A stretch of 21,021 nt of DNA from JALSHZ01 sp964439815 (GCA_964439815.1 CAYTPO010000170.1:1-21021); one strand, 5' to 3'; shown: positions 1 through 8,309, counted from the stretch's first letter. The notes: generated by a model from the letters alone, not told the origin. Translations and numbers: made by a program.

Positions 1-110
1 CGCTTGCGCTTCGCTCAAGTTGTAGCGATTGCTACAAATTTCACTCCAGCGCGGCGCCCAGACGCACCAGTCCATCGCCAGGATCCGCGATCCACCATGA
101 ATAAGACGGG
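1..110 (+). repeat. R1 dispersed repeat, left copy
   Basis: This block matches, in reverse complement and without gaps, bases 19361-19470. I count about 12 differences in 110 positions, or roughly 89% identity. It contains an inverted pair TTGTAGC/GCTACAA at 20-37, so it could form a small hairpin. Similarity stops at about base 110, where an unrelated palindrome begins. The left end is cut by the window, so the true length is unknown. No reading frame in it looks coding. Confidence 0.85.
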
Positions 111-112
111 GT

Positions 113-131
113 AACTACTCGGCGAGTAGTT
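113..131. repeat. 19-bp perfect palindrome
   Basis: AACTACTCG, one central G, then CGAGTAGTT: nine-base arms with no mismatch. It follows directly on GGGG, giving GGGGTAACT at the left edge. A shorter relative, CTACTCG-T-CGAGTAG, lies at 15659-15673. GGGGTAACT recurs at 15602-15610 and, inverted, at 16092-16100. It is probably part of a dispersed palindromic repeat family; an operator is the alternative. Confidence 0.6.
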
Positions 132-147
132 CACACAAGCAGTAGCG

Positions 148-181
148 GCTCGGATTGCCTTTGAAATCCTTCAGGTCAAGG
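148..181 (+). repeat. R2 dispersed repeat, copy 1
   Basis: The core starts GCTCGGATTGCCTTTGAAA and continues to TCAGGTCAAGG. Closely similar blocks lie at 6188-6221 on the same strand and at 16057-16091 on the opposite strand. All three copies are in non-coding DNA. The rest of the gap, about 190-413, shows nothing except the ribosome binding site of the next gene. Confidence 0.75.
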
Positions 182-413
182 TAAAAAATGTGAGTTTACA
201 AACGTAAATGTCCATTTTTCAACGCAGAGATGATGGATTTCAGAGGGATGGGGTTACAAGAGGAATCCTTCTGAAAACTCGGGAAGCTTGACATGTAGCC
301 ATATTTCACTACCCTGCCGCACATTCCAGCGCCAATGAAATACGTGCTGGCGGCATCTATCTGCAAGCCGCCACCGTAGTCGGCAAGATCATGAAAAATC
401 AAAGGAAACCCGT

Positions 414-851
414 ATGAAACCTCTGAAGAACCTTCTCCTGCCATCACTACTGTTGTTGATGGCCTTTGCATTGGCAGGCTGTATGCAGAATGCCGAGGCG
501 GGTTCAGGCTATACCGACATTTCCAACAGCGAATTGAAGGATCTGCTGAACAAGGGCGTGACGCTGATCGATATCCGCCGTCCGGAAGAGTGGAAACAGA
601 CTGGTGTGATCAAGGGCAGCCACAAGATCACGCTGTTCAATCGCAGCGGCCGGATCCAGCCGGATTTCCAGCAGAAATTCGAGGCTGTCACCGATCCGGA
701 GAAGCCGGTCATCCTGATCTGCCGTACCGGCAACCGCACCGCAGTCGCCAGCAAACTGATTACCGAACAGCTTGGCTACAAGAAAATCTATAACGTCAAA
801 CGCGGGATTACCGACTGGATCCGGCACAATAATCCGGTTGTGAGGAACTGA
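414..851 (+). CDS. rhodanese-like lipoprotein
   Basis: A 145-residue protein with a single rhodanese domain, predicted to be a periplasmic or outer-membrane lipoprotein. Residues 1-22 form a lipoprotein signal: two Lys, a Leu-rich core, then the lipobox LAGC with Cys23. The residue after Cys23 is Met rather than Asp, which by the usual rule favours outer-membrane sorting. The rhodanese domain spans about 33-140, and the active loop CRTGNR starts at the presumed catalytic Cys103. A six-residue loop is typical of sulfurtransferases that carry persulfide sulfur. The start is supported by AAAGGA about eight bases upstream. The natural sulfur acceptor cannot be told from sequence. The next gene is convergent, so this one appears monocistronic. 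Confidence 0.88.
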   Translation: MKPLKNLLLPSLLLLMAFALAGCMQNAEAGSGYTDISNSELKDLLNKGVTLIDIRRPEEWKQTGVIKGSHKITLFNRSGRIQPDFQQKFEAVTDPEKPVILICRTGNRTAVASKLITEQLGYKKIYNVKRGITDWIRHNNPVVRN

Positions 852-896
852 AGCGGGTTACTCAACCCTGCGGGGTAGCAAGGTCTTGCACATCAC

Positions 897-1322
897 CTAC
901 CCCTTTCCCTCCCGCAGTCGTGCAATCACGGCTGGCGATATCAGGCTCATGTGCCGGTATTTTCCCTGCATGTGGCTGGTGTAGGAAGCCAGGATAACTA
1001 CCGTTGCCAACAGCAGGAATCGCGAATCCCAGAACCAGGGAATAGCGCCCAGTATGGCCAGCTTCAACAGCACACTGAGCCCCCGCAATTCGATCAGGAA
1101 GGTAAAGCTGCCATACAGCTCGATCAGCACCATTAGCCCTCCCGTCACCAGCGCAGCCTGGAACCACGGCATCAGTTCGATCACCGGCTGATCGAAATAG
1201 TGTCCACCAACCAGTACTGCAAAGCTCAATATATGCAGTGACCGCAGGGTCAGATTGATCAGGCGGTTGTGTGGCAGATAACGATATTGTGCAGGAAAGA
1301 GGATGGCAATCATCCTGTTCAT
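897..1322 (-). CDS. four-helix inner-membrane protein of unknown function
   Basis: A 141-residue protein from the ATG at 1322, which has GGGGGAG five bases upstream. A GTG nine codons earlier (1349) is possible but less well placed. It is mostly hydrophobic, with four likely membrane helices at about residues 25-42, 54-72, 82-98 and 101-115. The C-terminal motif SHMQGKYRHMS follows the last helix. From memory, uncharacterised small proteobacterial membrane proteins, sometimes grouped loosely with CopD-like proteins, end in a similar SHM-G-YR motif. No catalytic signature is visible and I assign no function. It is convergent with the rhodanese gene and divergent from the OsmC gene. Confidence 0.75.
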   Translation of the reverse strand: MNRMIAILFPAQYRYLPHNRLINLTLRSLHILSFAVLVGGHYFDQPVIELMPWFQAALVTGGLMVLIELYGSFTFLIELRGLSVLLKLAILGAIPWFWDSRFLLLATVVILASYTSHMQGKYRHMSLISPAVIARLREGKG

Positions 1323-1394
1323 CTCCACTCCCCCCCCATCCCCGAACACGCAGCCATGGCAATCACCCGCTTTCCCCCGTGAAAATCATTAGTC

Positions 1395-1400
1395 TACAAT
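1395..1400 (+). promoter_or_regulatory. candidate -10 box for the OsmC-family gene
   Basis: TACAAT lies 40 bases before the OsmC start codon, in the short divergent gap. Only a weak -35 (TTTCCC, 1371-1376) sits upstream, so the promoter is tentative. GAGGA at 1427-1431 gives a well-spaced ribosome binding site. Confidence 0.4.
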
Positions 1401-1440
1401 ACGGATCCCATTCGAAAACAAAAACCGAGGAAAACCAGTC

Positions 1441-1863
1441 ATGGGTCAGAGAATTTTTCAATTACGCTCGCTCAGCCACTATCAGGGAGATGACAATGAG
1501 GTCACTACCCTCAATATCGAACTTTTGCACGATGGTGTGTGGGAACCCTTTGATCTGAATGTGGAGACCGCCGGATTCCTGATCTTTGTCTATGCCATTT
1601 TTACCTGTCAGCATTTGTACATGCGCGTCAACGCGGCGGAAAACGGCATTGTGCTGAACTCGGCCAAGGGTCAGATTATCGTAACCACCGCGGAGGACTG
1701 GAATCTGGAGGGCATTGAAGTGGCGTTTGAGTGCGATATGCGCTTAGGCAATGCCTCGCCCAAGACCATTGCCTATATTATCGAACGGATGAAGGCCTGC
1801 CCTGTCTCGCTGAATATCCGCCAGGATATCGAAATAACGGCCCGCGTCACCATGCACAGCTGA
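1441..1863 (+). CDS. OsmC/Ohr-family protein
   Basis: A 140-residue protein of normal length for the OsmC/Ohr family, which are cytoplasmic thiol peroxidases that reduce organic hydroperoxides. The two hallmark cysteines are present: Cys56, in a hydrophobic helix (FTCQHLY), and Cys120, in the conserved KACPVSLNI near the C-terminus. Between them, the stretch from VNAAENGIVL to the beta-rich segment matches the family's pattern of alternating strands around a central helix. The classical N-terminal Arg motif of Ohr is not obvious, so this is better called an OsmC-like protein than Ohr. The start has GAGGA nine bases upstream. Its stop lies one base from the convergent metH stop. Confidence 0.78.
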   Translation: MGQRIFQLRSLSHYQGDDNEVTTLNIELLHDGVWEPFDLNVETAGFLIFVYAIFTCQHLYMRVNAAENGIVLNSAKGQIIVTTAEDWNLEGIEVAFECDMRLGNASPKTIAYIIERMKACPVSLNIRQDIEITARVTMHS

Positions 1864-1864
1864 G

Positions 1865-4800
1865 TCAGATGTCATAAACCAGGTTGGGCGACAGCCACTT
1901 TTCCATCTCGGCCAGATCAAGGCCCTTGCGCCGGCTGTAATCCTCCACCTGATCCCTGTTGATTTTCCCCACCGCAAAATAACGCGACTGGGGATGTGCA
2001 AAATAGAGCCCACTCACGGCTGCGGTAGGCACCATGGCCTTCGACTCCGTCAGCCAGATGCCGGTATTTGTTTCGGCATCCAGCAGCTCCCACAGCAGAT
2101 CCTTTTCGGTATGGTCGGGGCTGGCAGGGTACCCCATTGCGGGGCGGATGCCATCGTACTGCTCGGCAATCAGGGCGTTATTGTCCAACGCTTCATCTTG
2201 CGCATAGCCCCACAACTCTCTTCTGACCTTGCGGTGCAACCATTCGGTGAGCGCTTCGGCCAGACGATCGGCCAGCGCCTTGAGCATCAGCGATTGATAA
2301 TCATCGTGGTCCTTGTCGAATTCGGCGATCTTTTCATCAATGCCGATTCCGGCGGTACAGGCAAAGCCACCAATATAGTCGTGGATTCCCGAATCGGCCG
2401 GGGCGATAAAATCGGCCAGACATTCGTTGTATTTTCCAGGCGGCTGCTTACGCTGCTTGCGCAGAAAATGCAGCGTCATCAACTCCTGCTGCCGATTATC
2501 ATCGGTAAAGAGCTGCACATCATCACCAACCCGGCCCGCCGGGAACAGCCCGACAACGGCTTTGGCCTGCAGCCATTTTTCTCTGATGATGCTGTCGAGC
2601 ATTGCCTGGGCATCCGCAAACAGCTTGCGCGCCTCTTCGCCTTTTTCCGCATCATCAAGAATTTTCGGGAAGCGTCCGCGCAGTTGCCACGCATGAAAGA
2701 AGAAGGTCCAGTCGATATATTCCACCAGCGCTTCCATCGGGATATCGTCGAGCACGGTTATCCCCGGATTTTTCGGCGCCACCGGCTGGTAACTGTCCCA
2801 TTCGATCGGCGTGGGATTATCGCGGGCCTCTGCAATGGAAATCAGACTTTTCGCCTCGTTCTTGCTGGCGCGCCGTTGCCGCAATGTTTCATATTCGACA
2901 TTGATGTCATCGAGAAACTGCTTTTTGTGCTCATCCGACAACAGGGTCGTTGCCACCCCGACGGCACGGGAAGCATCAGCCACATAAATGGCGCCATGGT
3001 CGTATTGCGGCTGGATCTTGACTGCGGTATGCGCCTGAGAGGTGGTCGCGCCTCCTATCATCAGCGGGATGTTGAAATCGAGACGCTTCATCTCCTTTGC
3101 CACATGCACCATTTCATCTAGCGACGGGGTAATCAGTCCCGACAATCCGATAATATCGACATTCTCCTCCCGGGCCTTCTTGAGGATGGTGTCCGCTGGC
3201 ACCATGACGCCCAGATCGATGACTTCATAATTGTTGCACTGCAATACGACGCCAACGATATTCTTGCCAATGTCATGGACATCGCCTTTCACCGTTGCCA
3301 TGAGTATCTTGCCCTGGGTGCTGACTTCACAGGCAGCCTTGTCAGCCTCCAGATAGGGTTCCAGATAGGCCACCGACTTCTTCATGACCCGTGCCGACTT
3401 GACGACCTGGGGCAGGAACATCTTGCCCGCACCAAACAGATCCCCCACCACGTTCATGCCATCCATCAACGGCCCTTCGATGACATGCAGCGGACGCTCG
3501 AAATTCAGGCGGGCTTCCTCGGTATCCTCATCGATATATTCGGTAATGCCCTTGACAAGTGCATGTTCCAGCCGTTTGGCAACCGGCCAGCTGCGCCACT
3601 CCAGATCCTCCTCCTTCGAGCTGCCGACACTGCCATCACCCTTGTATTTTGGCGCAATGTCCAGCAGCCTTTCCGTCGCATCCGGGCTGCGGTTCAATAC
3701 CACATCCTCTACCGCCTGGCGCAGCTCCTCGGGCACTTCGTCATAAACGACCAGCTGCGCCGCATTGACGATCCCCATGTCCATGCCGGCCTGTATCGCG
3801 TGGTATAGAAATACCGCATGAATCGCTTCCCGCACCGGGTTGTTGCCCCGAAATGAAAACGACACATTGGACACCCCGCCGGATACCTTGGCATGGGGCA
3901 AGGTCCGCTTTATCTCCCGCGTCGCCTCGATGAAATCCACACCGTAGTTGTTGTGCTCCTCGATACCGGTGGCAACGGCAAAGATGTTGGGATCAAAGAT
4001 AATGTCTTCGGCCGGAAAACCGACCTCTTCGGTCAGCAGCCTGTAGGCGCGCGTACAGATTTCGATCTTGCGCTCCCGGGTATCGGCCTGCCCCGCTTCA
4101 TCAAAGGCCATGACGATGACGGCAGCGCCGTAGCGCCGACACAAACGGGCCTGTTGCAGAAATTTCTCTTCCCCCTCCTTGATGGAGATCGAATTGACAA
4201 TGGATTTTCCTTGCACACATTGCAGGCCCGCTTCGATGATTTCCCATTTCGAGGAGTCGATCATCACAGGCACCTTGGAAATATCCGGCTCCGAAGCACA
4301 GAGATTCAGAAAGCGCACCATCGCGGCCTTGCCGTCGAGCATGCCCTCATCCATATTGATATCGACAACCTGGGCTCCGTTTTCCACCTGGGTACGACAG
4401 ACATCCAGCGCCTCTTCATACTCTTCGTTCAGAATCAGGCGCTTGAACTTGGCAGAACCCGTTACATTGGCCCGCTCACCAACATTGACGAACAGGCTCT
4501 CTTCCGTGATGTTCAGAGGTTCCAGCCCGGAGAGTCTGCAGGCAGGTTCGAGTTCCGGCAGTTTTCGCGGGGGAACAGAGGCAACCGCCTGGGCTATCGC
4601 GGCGATATGCTCCGGCGTCGAACCACAACAACCCCCAACGATATTGAGAAACCCGGACTGCGCCCATTCACCAATGTGCGCCGCCATCTCCGCAGGTGTC
4701 AGGTCGTACTCACCAAATTCGTTGGGCAATCCGGCATTGGGATGCGCCGAGACATAGGTCTCGGATACGCGACTCATCTCCTCGACATACTGGCGCAGCA

Positions 4801-5551
4801 GATCGGGCCCCAGCGCGCAGTTCAGGCCAATGGACAGCGGCTCGGCATGGCGCAGGGCATTATAGAAGGACTCGGTGGTCTGACCGGACAACGTTCGTCC
4901 CGAGGCATCGGTGATCGTGCCGGAAATCATGATAGGCAGCTCGATATCATCCTCATCGAACACCTGCTTGACGGCAAAGACCGCGGCCTTGGCGTTCAGC
5001 GTGTCGAAGATCGTCTCGATCATCAGGATATCGGCACCGCCTTCAATCAATCCACGCGTCGATTCACTGTAGGCTGCCACCAGCTCCCGGAAGCTCACAT
5101 TCCTGTAGCCCGGATCATTCACATCGGGGGAGATGGAAGCGGTACGGTTGGTTGGGCCAAGAATACCGGCGACAAAGCGCGGCTTGTCGGTAGTCGAGAA
5201 CGCCAGCGCCTCCTGCTTTGCGAGCTTCGCTGCGGCAACGTTGATCTCATAGGAGAGGTCTTCCATGCCATAGTCGGCCATCGCAATACGGGTGGCGTTG
5301 AAGGTATTGGTTTCCAGGATATCGGCGCCCGCTTCGAGATACTGGCGATGGATGCCCTGAATGATTTCGGGCTGTGTCAGGACCAGCAGGTCGTTGTTGC
5401 CCTTCAGATCCGACGGCCAGTCGCTGAAGCGCGTACCCCGGTAGTCTTCTTCCTGCAGATCATGGCGCTGGATCATCGTCCCCATCGCCCCATCGAGAAT
5501 GAGAATTCGCTGCTTGAGAAGCGCCTTGAGAGTCCCTGCCGTCACGTTCAT
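1865..5551 (-). CDS. metH: cobalamin-dependent methionine synthase
   Basis: A 1228-residue protein, nearly the length of E. coli MetH (1227). It transfers a methyl group from 5-methyltetrahydrofolate through cobalamin to homocysteine, making methionine in the cytoplasm. Domains in order: homocysteine-binding barrel (about 1-325) with zinc ligands Cys245, Cys308 and Cys309 (NCALGPD, GGCCGS); pterin-binding barrel (about 350-620); cap and cobalamin domains, with the base-off ligand His759 in DVHDIG; and the C-terminal reactivation domain that binds S-adenosylmethionine (about 900-1228), including GYPASPDH. All key residues are intact. The leader from the putative -10 to the ATG is only about 35 bases, too short for a cobalamin riboswitch. 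The ribosome binding site is weak. Confidence 0.98.
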   Translation of the reverse strand: MNVTAGTLKALLKQRILILDGAMGTMIQRHDLQEEDYRGTRFSDWPSDLKGNNDLLVLTQPEIIQGIHRQYLEAGADILETNTFNATRIAMADYGMEDLSYEINVAAAKLAKQEALAFSTTDKPRFVAGILGPTNRTASISPDVNDPGYRNVSFRELVAAYSESTRGLIEGGADILMIETIFDTLNAKAAVFAVKQVFDEDDIELPIMISGTITDASGRTLSGQTTESFYNALRHAEPLSIGLNCALGPDLLRQYVEEMSRVSETYVSAHPNAGLPNEFGEYDLTPAEMAAHIGEWAQSGFLNIVGGCCGSTPEHIAAIAQAVASVPPRKLPELEPACRLSGLEPLNITEESLFVNVGERANVTGSAKFKRLILNEEYEEALDVCRTQVENGAQVVDINMDEGMLDGKAAMVRFLNLCASEPDISKVPVMIDSSKWEIIEAGLQCVQGKSIVNSISIKEGEEKFLQQARLCRRYGAAVIVMAFDEAGQADTRERKIEICTRAYRLLTEEVGFPAEDIIFDPNIFAVATGIEEHNNYGVDFIEATREIKRTLPHAKVSGGVSNVSFSFRGNNPVREAIHAVFLYHAIQAGMDMGIVNAAQLVVYDEVPEELRQAVEDVVLNRSPDATERLLDIAPKYKGDGSVGSSKEEDLEWRSWPVAKRLEHALVKGITEYIDEDTEEARLNFERPLHVIEGPLMDGMNVVGDLFGAGKMFLPQVVKSARVMKKSVAYLEPYLEADKAACEVSTQGKILMATVKGDVHDIGKNIVGVVLQCNNYEVIDLGVMVPADTILKKAREENVDIIGLSGLITPSLDEMVHVAKEMKRLDFNIPLMIGGATTSQAHTAVKIQPQYDHGAIYVADASRAVGVATTLLSDEHKKQFLDDINVEYETLRQRRASKNEAKSLISIAEARDNPTPIEWDSYQPVAPKNPGITVLDDIPMEALVEYIDWTFFFHAWQLRGRFPKILDDAEKGEEARKLFADAQAMLDSIIREKWLQAKAVVGLFPAGRVGDDVQLFTDDNRQQELMTLHFLRKQRKQPPGKYNECLADFIAPADSGIHDYIGGFACTAGIGIDEKIAEFDKDHDDYQSLMLKALADRLAEALTEWLHRKVRRELWGYAQDEALDNNALIAEQYDGIRPAMGYPASPDHTEKDLLWELLDAETNTGIWLTESKAMVPTAAVSGLYFAHPQSRYFAVGKINRDQVEDYSRRKGLDLAEMEKWLSPNLVYDI

Positions 5552-5588
5552 GGTTTCTGCTGTTCAGTAGTAGCCCTTGGAGCCGGCT

Positions 5589-5594
5589 AGTATA
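5589..5594 (-). promoter_or_regulatory. candidate -10 box of metH
   Basis: On the minus strand this reads TATACT, five of six matches to TATAAT, about 38 bases before the metH start. No good -35 is visible at 16-18 bases upstream, so an activator may be needed, or the site may be chance. Confidence 0.4.
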
Positions 5595-5687
5595 CCGTTC
5601 ATTCCCCCGCTGCGCAGTTCATCCCCCGTTTTTTACAGCCAATGGCAAATTTCGTGAATTGCGCCACAAAACGTCTGCACCCCCAAT

Positions 5688-5713
5688 TAAAGAAATTCCA
5701 CACCGGCCGATAA
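5688..5713 (+). promoter_or_regulatory. sigma-28 (FliA)-like promoter of the 105-residue orphan gene
   Basis: TAAAG at 5688-5692 (eight-base -35 region TAAAGAAA) is followed, after ten bases, by GCCGATAA at 5706-5713. This is a perfect match to the enterobacterial FliA -10 consensus. The consensus -35 is TAAAGTTT with an 11-base spacer, so the spacer is one base short and three -35 positions differ. Transcription would begin near 5720 and leave a leader of about 80 bases. Confidence 0.5.
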
Positions 5714-5802
5714 CACCCTTGACCCTCTTTGTATGCAGATTGTGGCTGCCGTCGGAGTTGGGTCACTACAATAATAACAACGCTTGCAAGAGAGGTAATT
5801 CG

Positions 5803-6120
5803 ATGCTGATTGACACAGCAGAGGTTCTCGAGCAGCGCAAGTTATATAATCGAATGCCAGGAGTAAGTTTCGGTAACTTGTGCTTCGGTTTCATGCCGGG
5901 ATTCAGGGATTTTGATACTGGAGAAACGCACCTATCCATAAACTCCGATGGCAGTATTGCATTGGTTCATACGCTGGACAACCTGCCCCTCGAATGGATT
6001 GAGGGATGGGACGACCAAGGGAGAGCGTCTGAACTGAAGGATTCTGTCGGGGCTGGCTTCATCAGAGGAGCGAATTTCTATTCGCTTGATGAGCTGCAAG
6101 AGTTTGTACTGGATGACTAA
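5803..6120 (+). CDS. orphan protein of 105 residues, unknown function
   Basis: I do not recognise this protein. The ATG at 5803 is chosen because AGAGAGG lies about eight bases upstream; the frame stays open upstream to 5659, but that extension is low-complexity and unconvincing. The product is soluble, with no signal peptide or membrane helix. It is acidic and rich in Gly and aromatic residues, with a central GDG-like beta pattern (about 38-65) and an acidic C-terminus ending VLDD. Cys27 is its only cysteine. It stands alone: metH is divergent, a strong terminator follows, and a FliA-like promoter precedes it. The flagellar stator operon begins 512 bases downstream. A role in motility is inferred only from promoter and location. 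Confidence 0.75.
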   Translation: MLIDTAEVLEQRKLYNRMPGVSFGNLCFGFMPGFRDFDTGETHLSINSDGSIALVHTLDNLPLEWIEGWDDQGRASELKDSVGAGFIRGANFYSLDELQEFVLDD

Positions 6121-6142
6121 CCGATTTCTGGCGAAATTGGGT

Positions 6143-6173
6143 GCGGCCATAGGTTCTATGGCCGCTTTTTTTT
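6143..6173 (+). terminator. strong intrinsic terminator
   Basis: GCGGCCATAG, loop GTT, CTATGGCCGC, then eight T: a perfect ten-base stem with a U-tract. It begins 22 bases after the stop of the orphan gene and would insulate it from pomA. Confidence 0.95.
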
Positions 6174-6187
6174 GTCCGCCGGTAGCT

Positions 6188-6221
6188 GCTCGGATTGCGT
6201 TTGAAATCCGTCAGATCAAGG
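6188..6221 (+). repeat. R2 dispersed repeat, copy 2
   Basis: GCTCGGATTGCGTTTGAAAT through TCAGATCAAGG matches copy 1 (148-181) at nearly all positions. It begins 15 bases after the terminator of the preceding gene. Confidence 0.75.
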
Positions 6222-6487
6222 CAAAAGATGCTGGTTGGAATGGTGGATTACTGCCATTGCCTCATTCCGATGATCTCCCCCCCACACAACACCTGAAGTC
6301 CCAACTCGGGCCACGCCCCTGCCACTACGACCAAGCCACTCCGGCAACAGGAAAAATCCGGCAATAACTTGCCAGCGTTGCAAATATTCCACCAAGCGTT
6401 GTCACTCATCCATTCGCACCCTTGCTACTGCCAACACCCATAAATTGATATCCGGCACATAATCTTCAGCAATTACTGAATGAATCC

Positions 6488-6514
6488 TTCAGATTATTGC
6501 AAAGCTCCCGATAA
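6488..6514 (+). promoter_or_regulatory. sigma-28 (FliA)-like promoter of pomAB
   Basis: TTCAGATT, 11 bases, then CCCGATAA. The -10 matches the FliA consensus GCCGATAA at seven of eight positions and the -35 matches TAAAGTTT at five of eight, with the exact consensus spacing. Stator genes are normally late flagellar genes under FliA. The start would lie about 110 bases before the pomA GTG. Confidence 0.55.
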
Positions 6515-6632
6515 CTACACTGTTCGGGCATGAATATGGCTTTACAAAGCCCAGATATTTCAATTTAAAGAAAGGCTTCGTTCACCAATAATAAAAGCGA
6601 GGCCCAATCCAACGGAATTCAGGAGAAAAATC

Positions 6633-7400
6633 GTGGATCTGGCTACACTACTGGGGTTTATCGGCGCATTTGGCGTCATTATCGGAGCAATCATTCTGGG
6701 CGGCAGCGCCGGGATCTTTTTCAATATTCCGAGTCTGATCATTGTTATCGGTGGCACACTGACAACAACACTGATGCAAATATCCCTGCCCCAGTTTCTT
6801 GGCTCCTTCAAGGTAGGCATCAAGTCCTTCATGCACAAGGAGCTGCCTCCGGAAGCATTGATCGAAGAGGCGGTGGAGCTGGCCAATGTTGCCAGAAAGG
6901 AGGGCATCCTCGCGCTGGAAGGAAAAAAGATCAGTGATGATTTTCTCGCTGCCGGTGTCCGTATGTGCATAGACGGTCATTCGGCAGAAGTGGTGCAGAA
7001 GATGCTGTCAAAAGACATCAACATGGAGATACAGCGCCAGACAAGCAGTATCAAGATGTTCAAGTCCGTCGAGGCCTATGCACCAGCAATGGGCATGATC
7101 GGCACCCTGATCGGTCTGGTACAAATGCTGGCCAACATGGATGATCCCAAGTCGATCGGTCCGGCCATGGCCGTGGCCCTGTTGACCACGCTCTACGGCG
7201 CCATTATTGCCAATGCCATTGCAGGTCCGATTGCGGCAAAACTGACTGCCATCAGCGAGGCAGAAAAAGTCAACAAGATGCTGATTCTCGAATCGGTCAA
7301 TGCCATTCAGGAAGGCACCAACCCACGCGTACTCAAGCAGATGCTGACGGCATTCCTGCCCGAAGAGAAACGTGATTCCGGCAAAAAGAAAAAGAAGTAA
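6633..7400 (+). CDS. pomA: flagellar stator protein PomA (MotA family)
   Basis: A 255-residue inner-membrane protein, the A subunit of the ion-driven flagellar stator. Four membrane helices are visible at about residues 5-27, 31-50, 148-170 and 180-203. The cytoplasmic loop between helices 2 and 3 touches the rotor. The region AYAPAMGMIGTLIGLVQML and the following helix are typical of MotA/PomA/ExbB-type channels. Length and sequence style fit PomA (about 255) better than enterobacterial MotA (about 295). It starts with GTG; AGGAG eight bases upstream decides this. The C-terminus is a Lys-rich tail. pomB starts six bases after the stop, so the two are co-transcribed. Confidence 0.93.
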   Translation: MDLATLLGFIGAFGVIIGAIILGGSAGIFFNIPSLIIVIGGTLTTTLMQISLPQFLGSFKVGIKSFMHKELPPEALIEEAVELANVARKEGILALEGKKISDDFLAAGVRMCIDGHSAEVVQKMLSKDINMEIQRQTSSIKMFKSVEAYAPAMGMIGTLIGLVQMLANMDDPKSIGPAMAVALLTTLYGAIIANAIAGPIAAKLTAISEAEKVNKMLILESVNAIQEGTNPRVLKQMLTAFLPEEKRDSGKKKKK

Positions 7401-7406
7401 GCCATC

Positions 7407-8309
7407 ATGAGTGAAGAATGCGAATGTGAAGAATGCGAAGAAGGTGTCCCCGCCTGGGTAATGACCTTTGCCGATCTGATGACACTGCTGATGTGCTTTT
7501 TCGTACTGCTGCTGTCATTCTCGATCATGGATGCGCAAAAGTTTCAACGCGCTGCAGGCTCGCTACGCGATGCCTTTGGTGTACAACGGCAAATCCCGGA
7601 TGGTGTGATTCCCAAGGGCACCAGCGTGATCGCCCAGGAATTCTCACCCGGGAAACCGGAACCAACACCGATCAAGATCGTGCAGCAGAAAACGCTGGAC
7701 TCGATTCGGGAAAATATCGACCGCCTGGATACCGACTCGGAAGAAGTCAAGAATACGGTAAAAATGCTCATCAGCAAGCTGGAAGAGGAAGTCCGGGACG
7801 GCCTGCTGGAAGTGGAAGTCGAAGAGGATACGTTGATGATACGAATCAATGAACAGGGTTCCTTTCCGTCCGGTGCCGCACGCCTGGCACGTTCATTCCT
7901 GCCGGTACTGGACAAGATAACCGATCTGCTCAACAGCAGCACCGGCAGGGTCATGGTGTCCGGACATACCGACAATCGCCCCATCAATACCACACGCTAC
8001 CCCTCCAACTGGGTATTGTCGGCTGACCGGGCCGCCAGCGTGGTACACCATTTGACCAAACACGGCTTCGCCAAGCCCGAGCGGCTGGAGATCCGGGCAT
8101 TTGCCGATACCCGGCCCCTGTTTCCAAACGATACCCCAGCCAATCGCGCCAAGAATCGCAGGATCGAGATCAATCTCGACACCCACGACTACAGCAGCGG
8201 CGATGAAGGAGATAGTACTGCAGCGGCAGAACCGGGGGCTGCCGGCGAACCACAAGCCGATATGGCGGCCATGGAGCCGACCAAATCCGCCGGGGGGAGC
8301 AAACCCTGA
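7407..8309 (+). CDS. pomB: flagellar stator protein PomB (MotB family)
   Basis: A 300-residue protein, the B subunit of the stator. An acidic, cysteine-bearing N-terminus (CECEEC, residues 5-10) precedes the single membrane helix, which carries the ion-binding Asp23 in TFADLMTLLMCFFVLLLSFS. The following plug-like segment (MDAQKFQRAAGSLRDAFGVQ) closely resembles Vibrio PomB, which also has N-terminal cysteines; a sodium-driven motor is therefore likely but not proven. Residues about 145-255 form the OmpA-like peptidoglycan-binding domain (VSGHTDNRP, NRAKNRRIEI). A low-complexity Ala/Glu/Pro tail ends the protein. Its TGA overlaps the ATG of the next gene by one base, pointing to translational coupling. 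Confidence 0.93.
   Translation: MSEECECEECEEGVPAWVMTFADLMTLLMCFFVLLLSFSIMDAQKFQRAAGSLRDAFGVQRQIPDGVIPKGTSVIAQEFSPGKPEPTPIKIVQQKTLDSIRENIDRLDTDSEEVKNTVKMLISKLEEEVRDGLLEVEVEEDTLMIRINEQGSFPSGAARLARSFLPVLDKITDLLNSSTGRVMVSGHTDNRPINTTRYPSNWVLSADRAASVVHHLTKHGFAKPERLEIRAFADTRPLFPNDTPANRAKNRRIEINLDTHDYSSGDEGDSTAAAEPGAAGEPQADMAAMEPTKSAGGSKP

Larger units (their letters stand above)
6174..6632. other. non-coding gap before the stator operon
   Basis: About 460 bases with no convincing gene; short open frames here lack ribosome binding sites and family features. It holds R2 copy 2 (6188-6221), a FliA-like promoter (6488-6514), and the pomA ribosome binding site AGGAG at 6621-6625. The middle part, about 6230-6480, shows nothing I can interpret. 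Confidence 0.7.

Noticed and set aside
196..471. Minus-strand frame of 91 codons upstream of and into the rhodanese gene
   Set aside because: It overlaps the start of a well-supported gene, has no recognisable domain, and looks like chance.
3893..5590. Long plus-strand frame (565 codons) opposite metH
   Set aside because: It is the shadow of a strongly conserved gene on the other strand; its composition is that of antisense codons.
5551..5650. Cobalamin or S-adenosylhomocysteine riboswitch before metH
   Set aside because: The likely leader is about 35 bases, too short, and I could not find the conserved core of either class.
5719..5747. Sigma-70 promoter with TTGACC before the orphan gene
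   Set aside because: The -35 is good, but no -10-like hexamer occurs at 16-18 bases; the FliA-like site is better.
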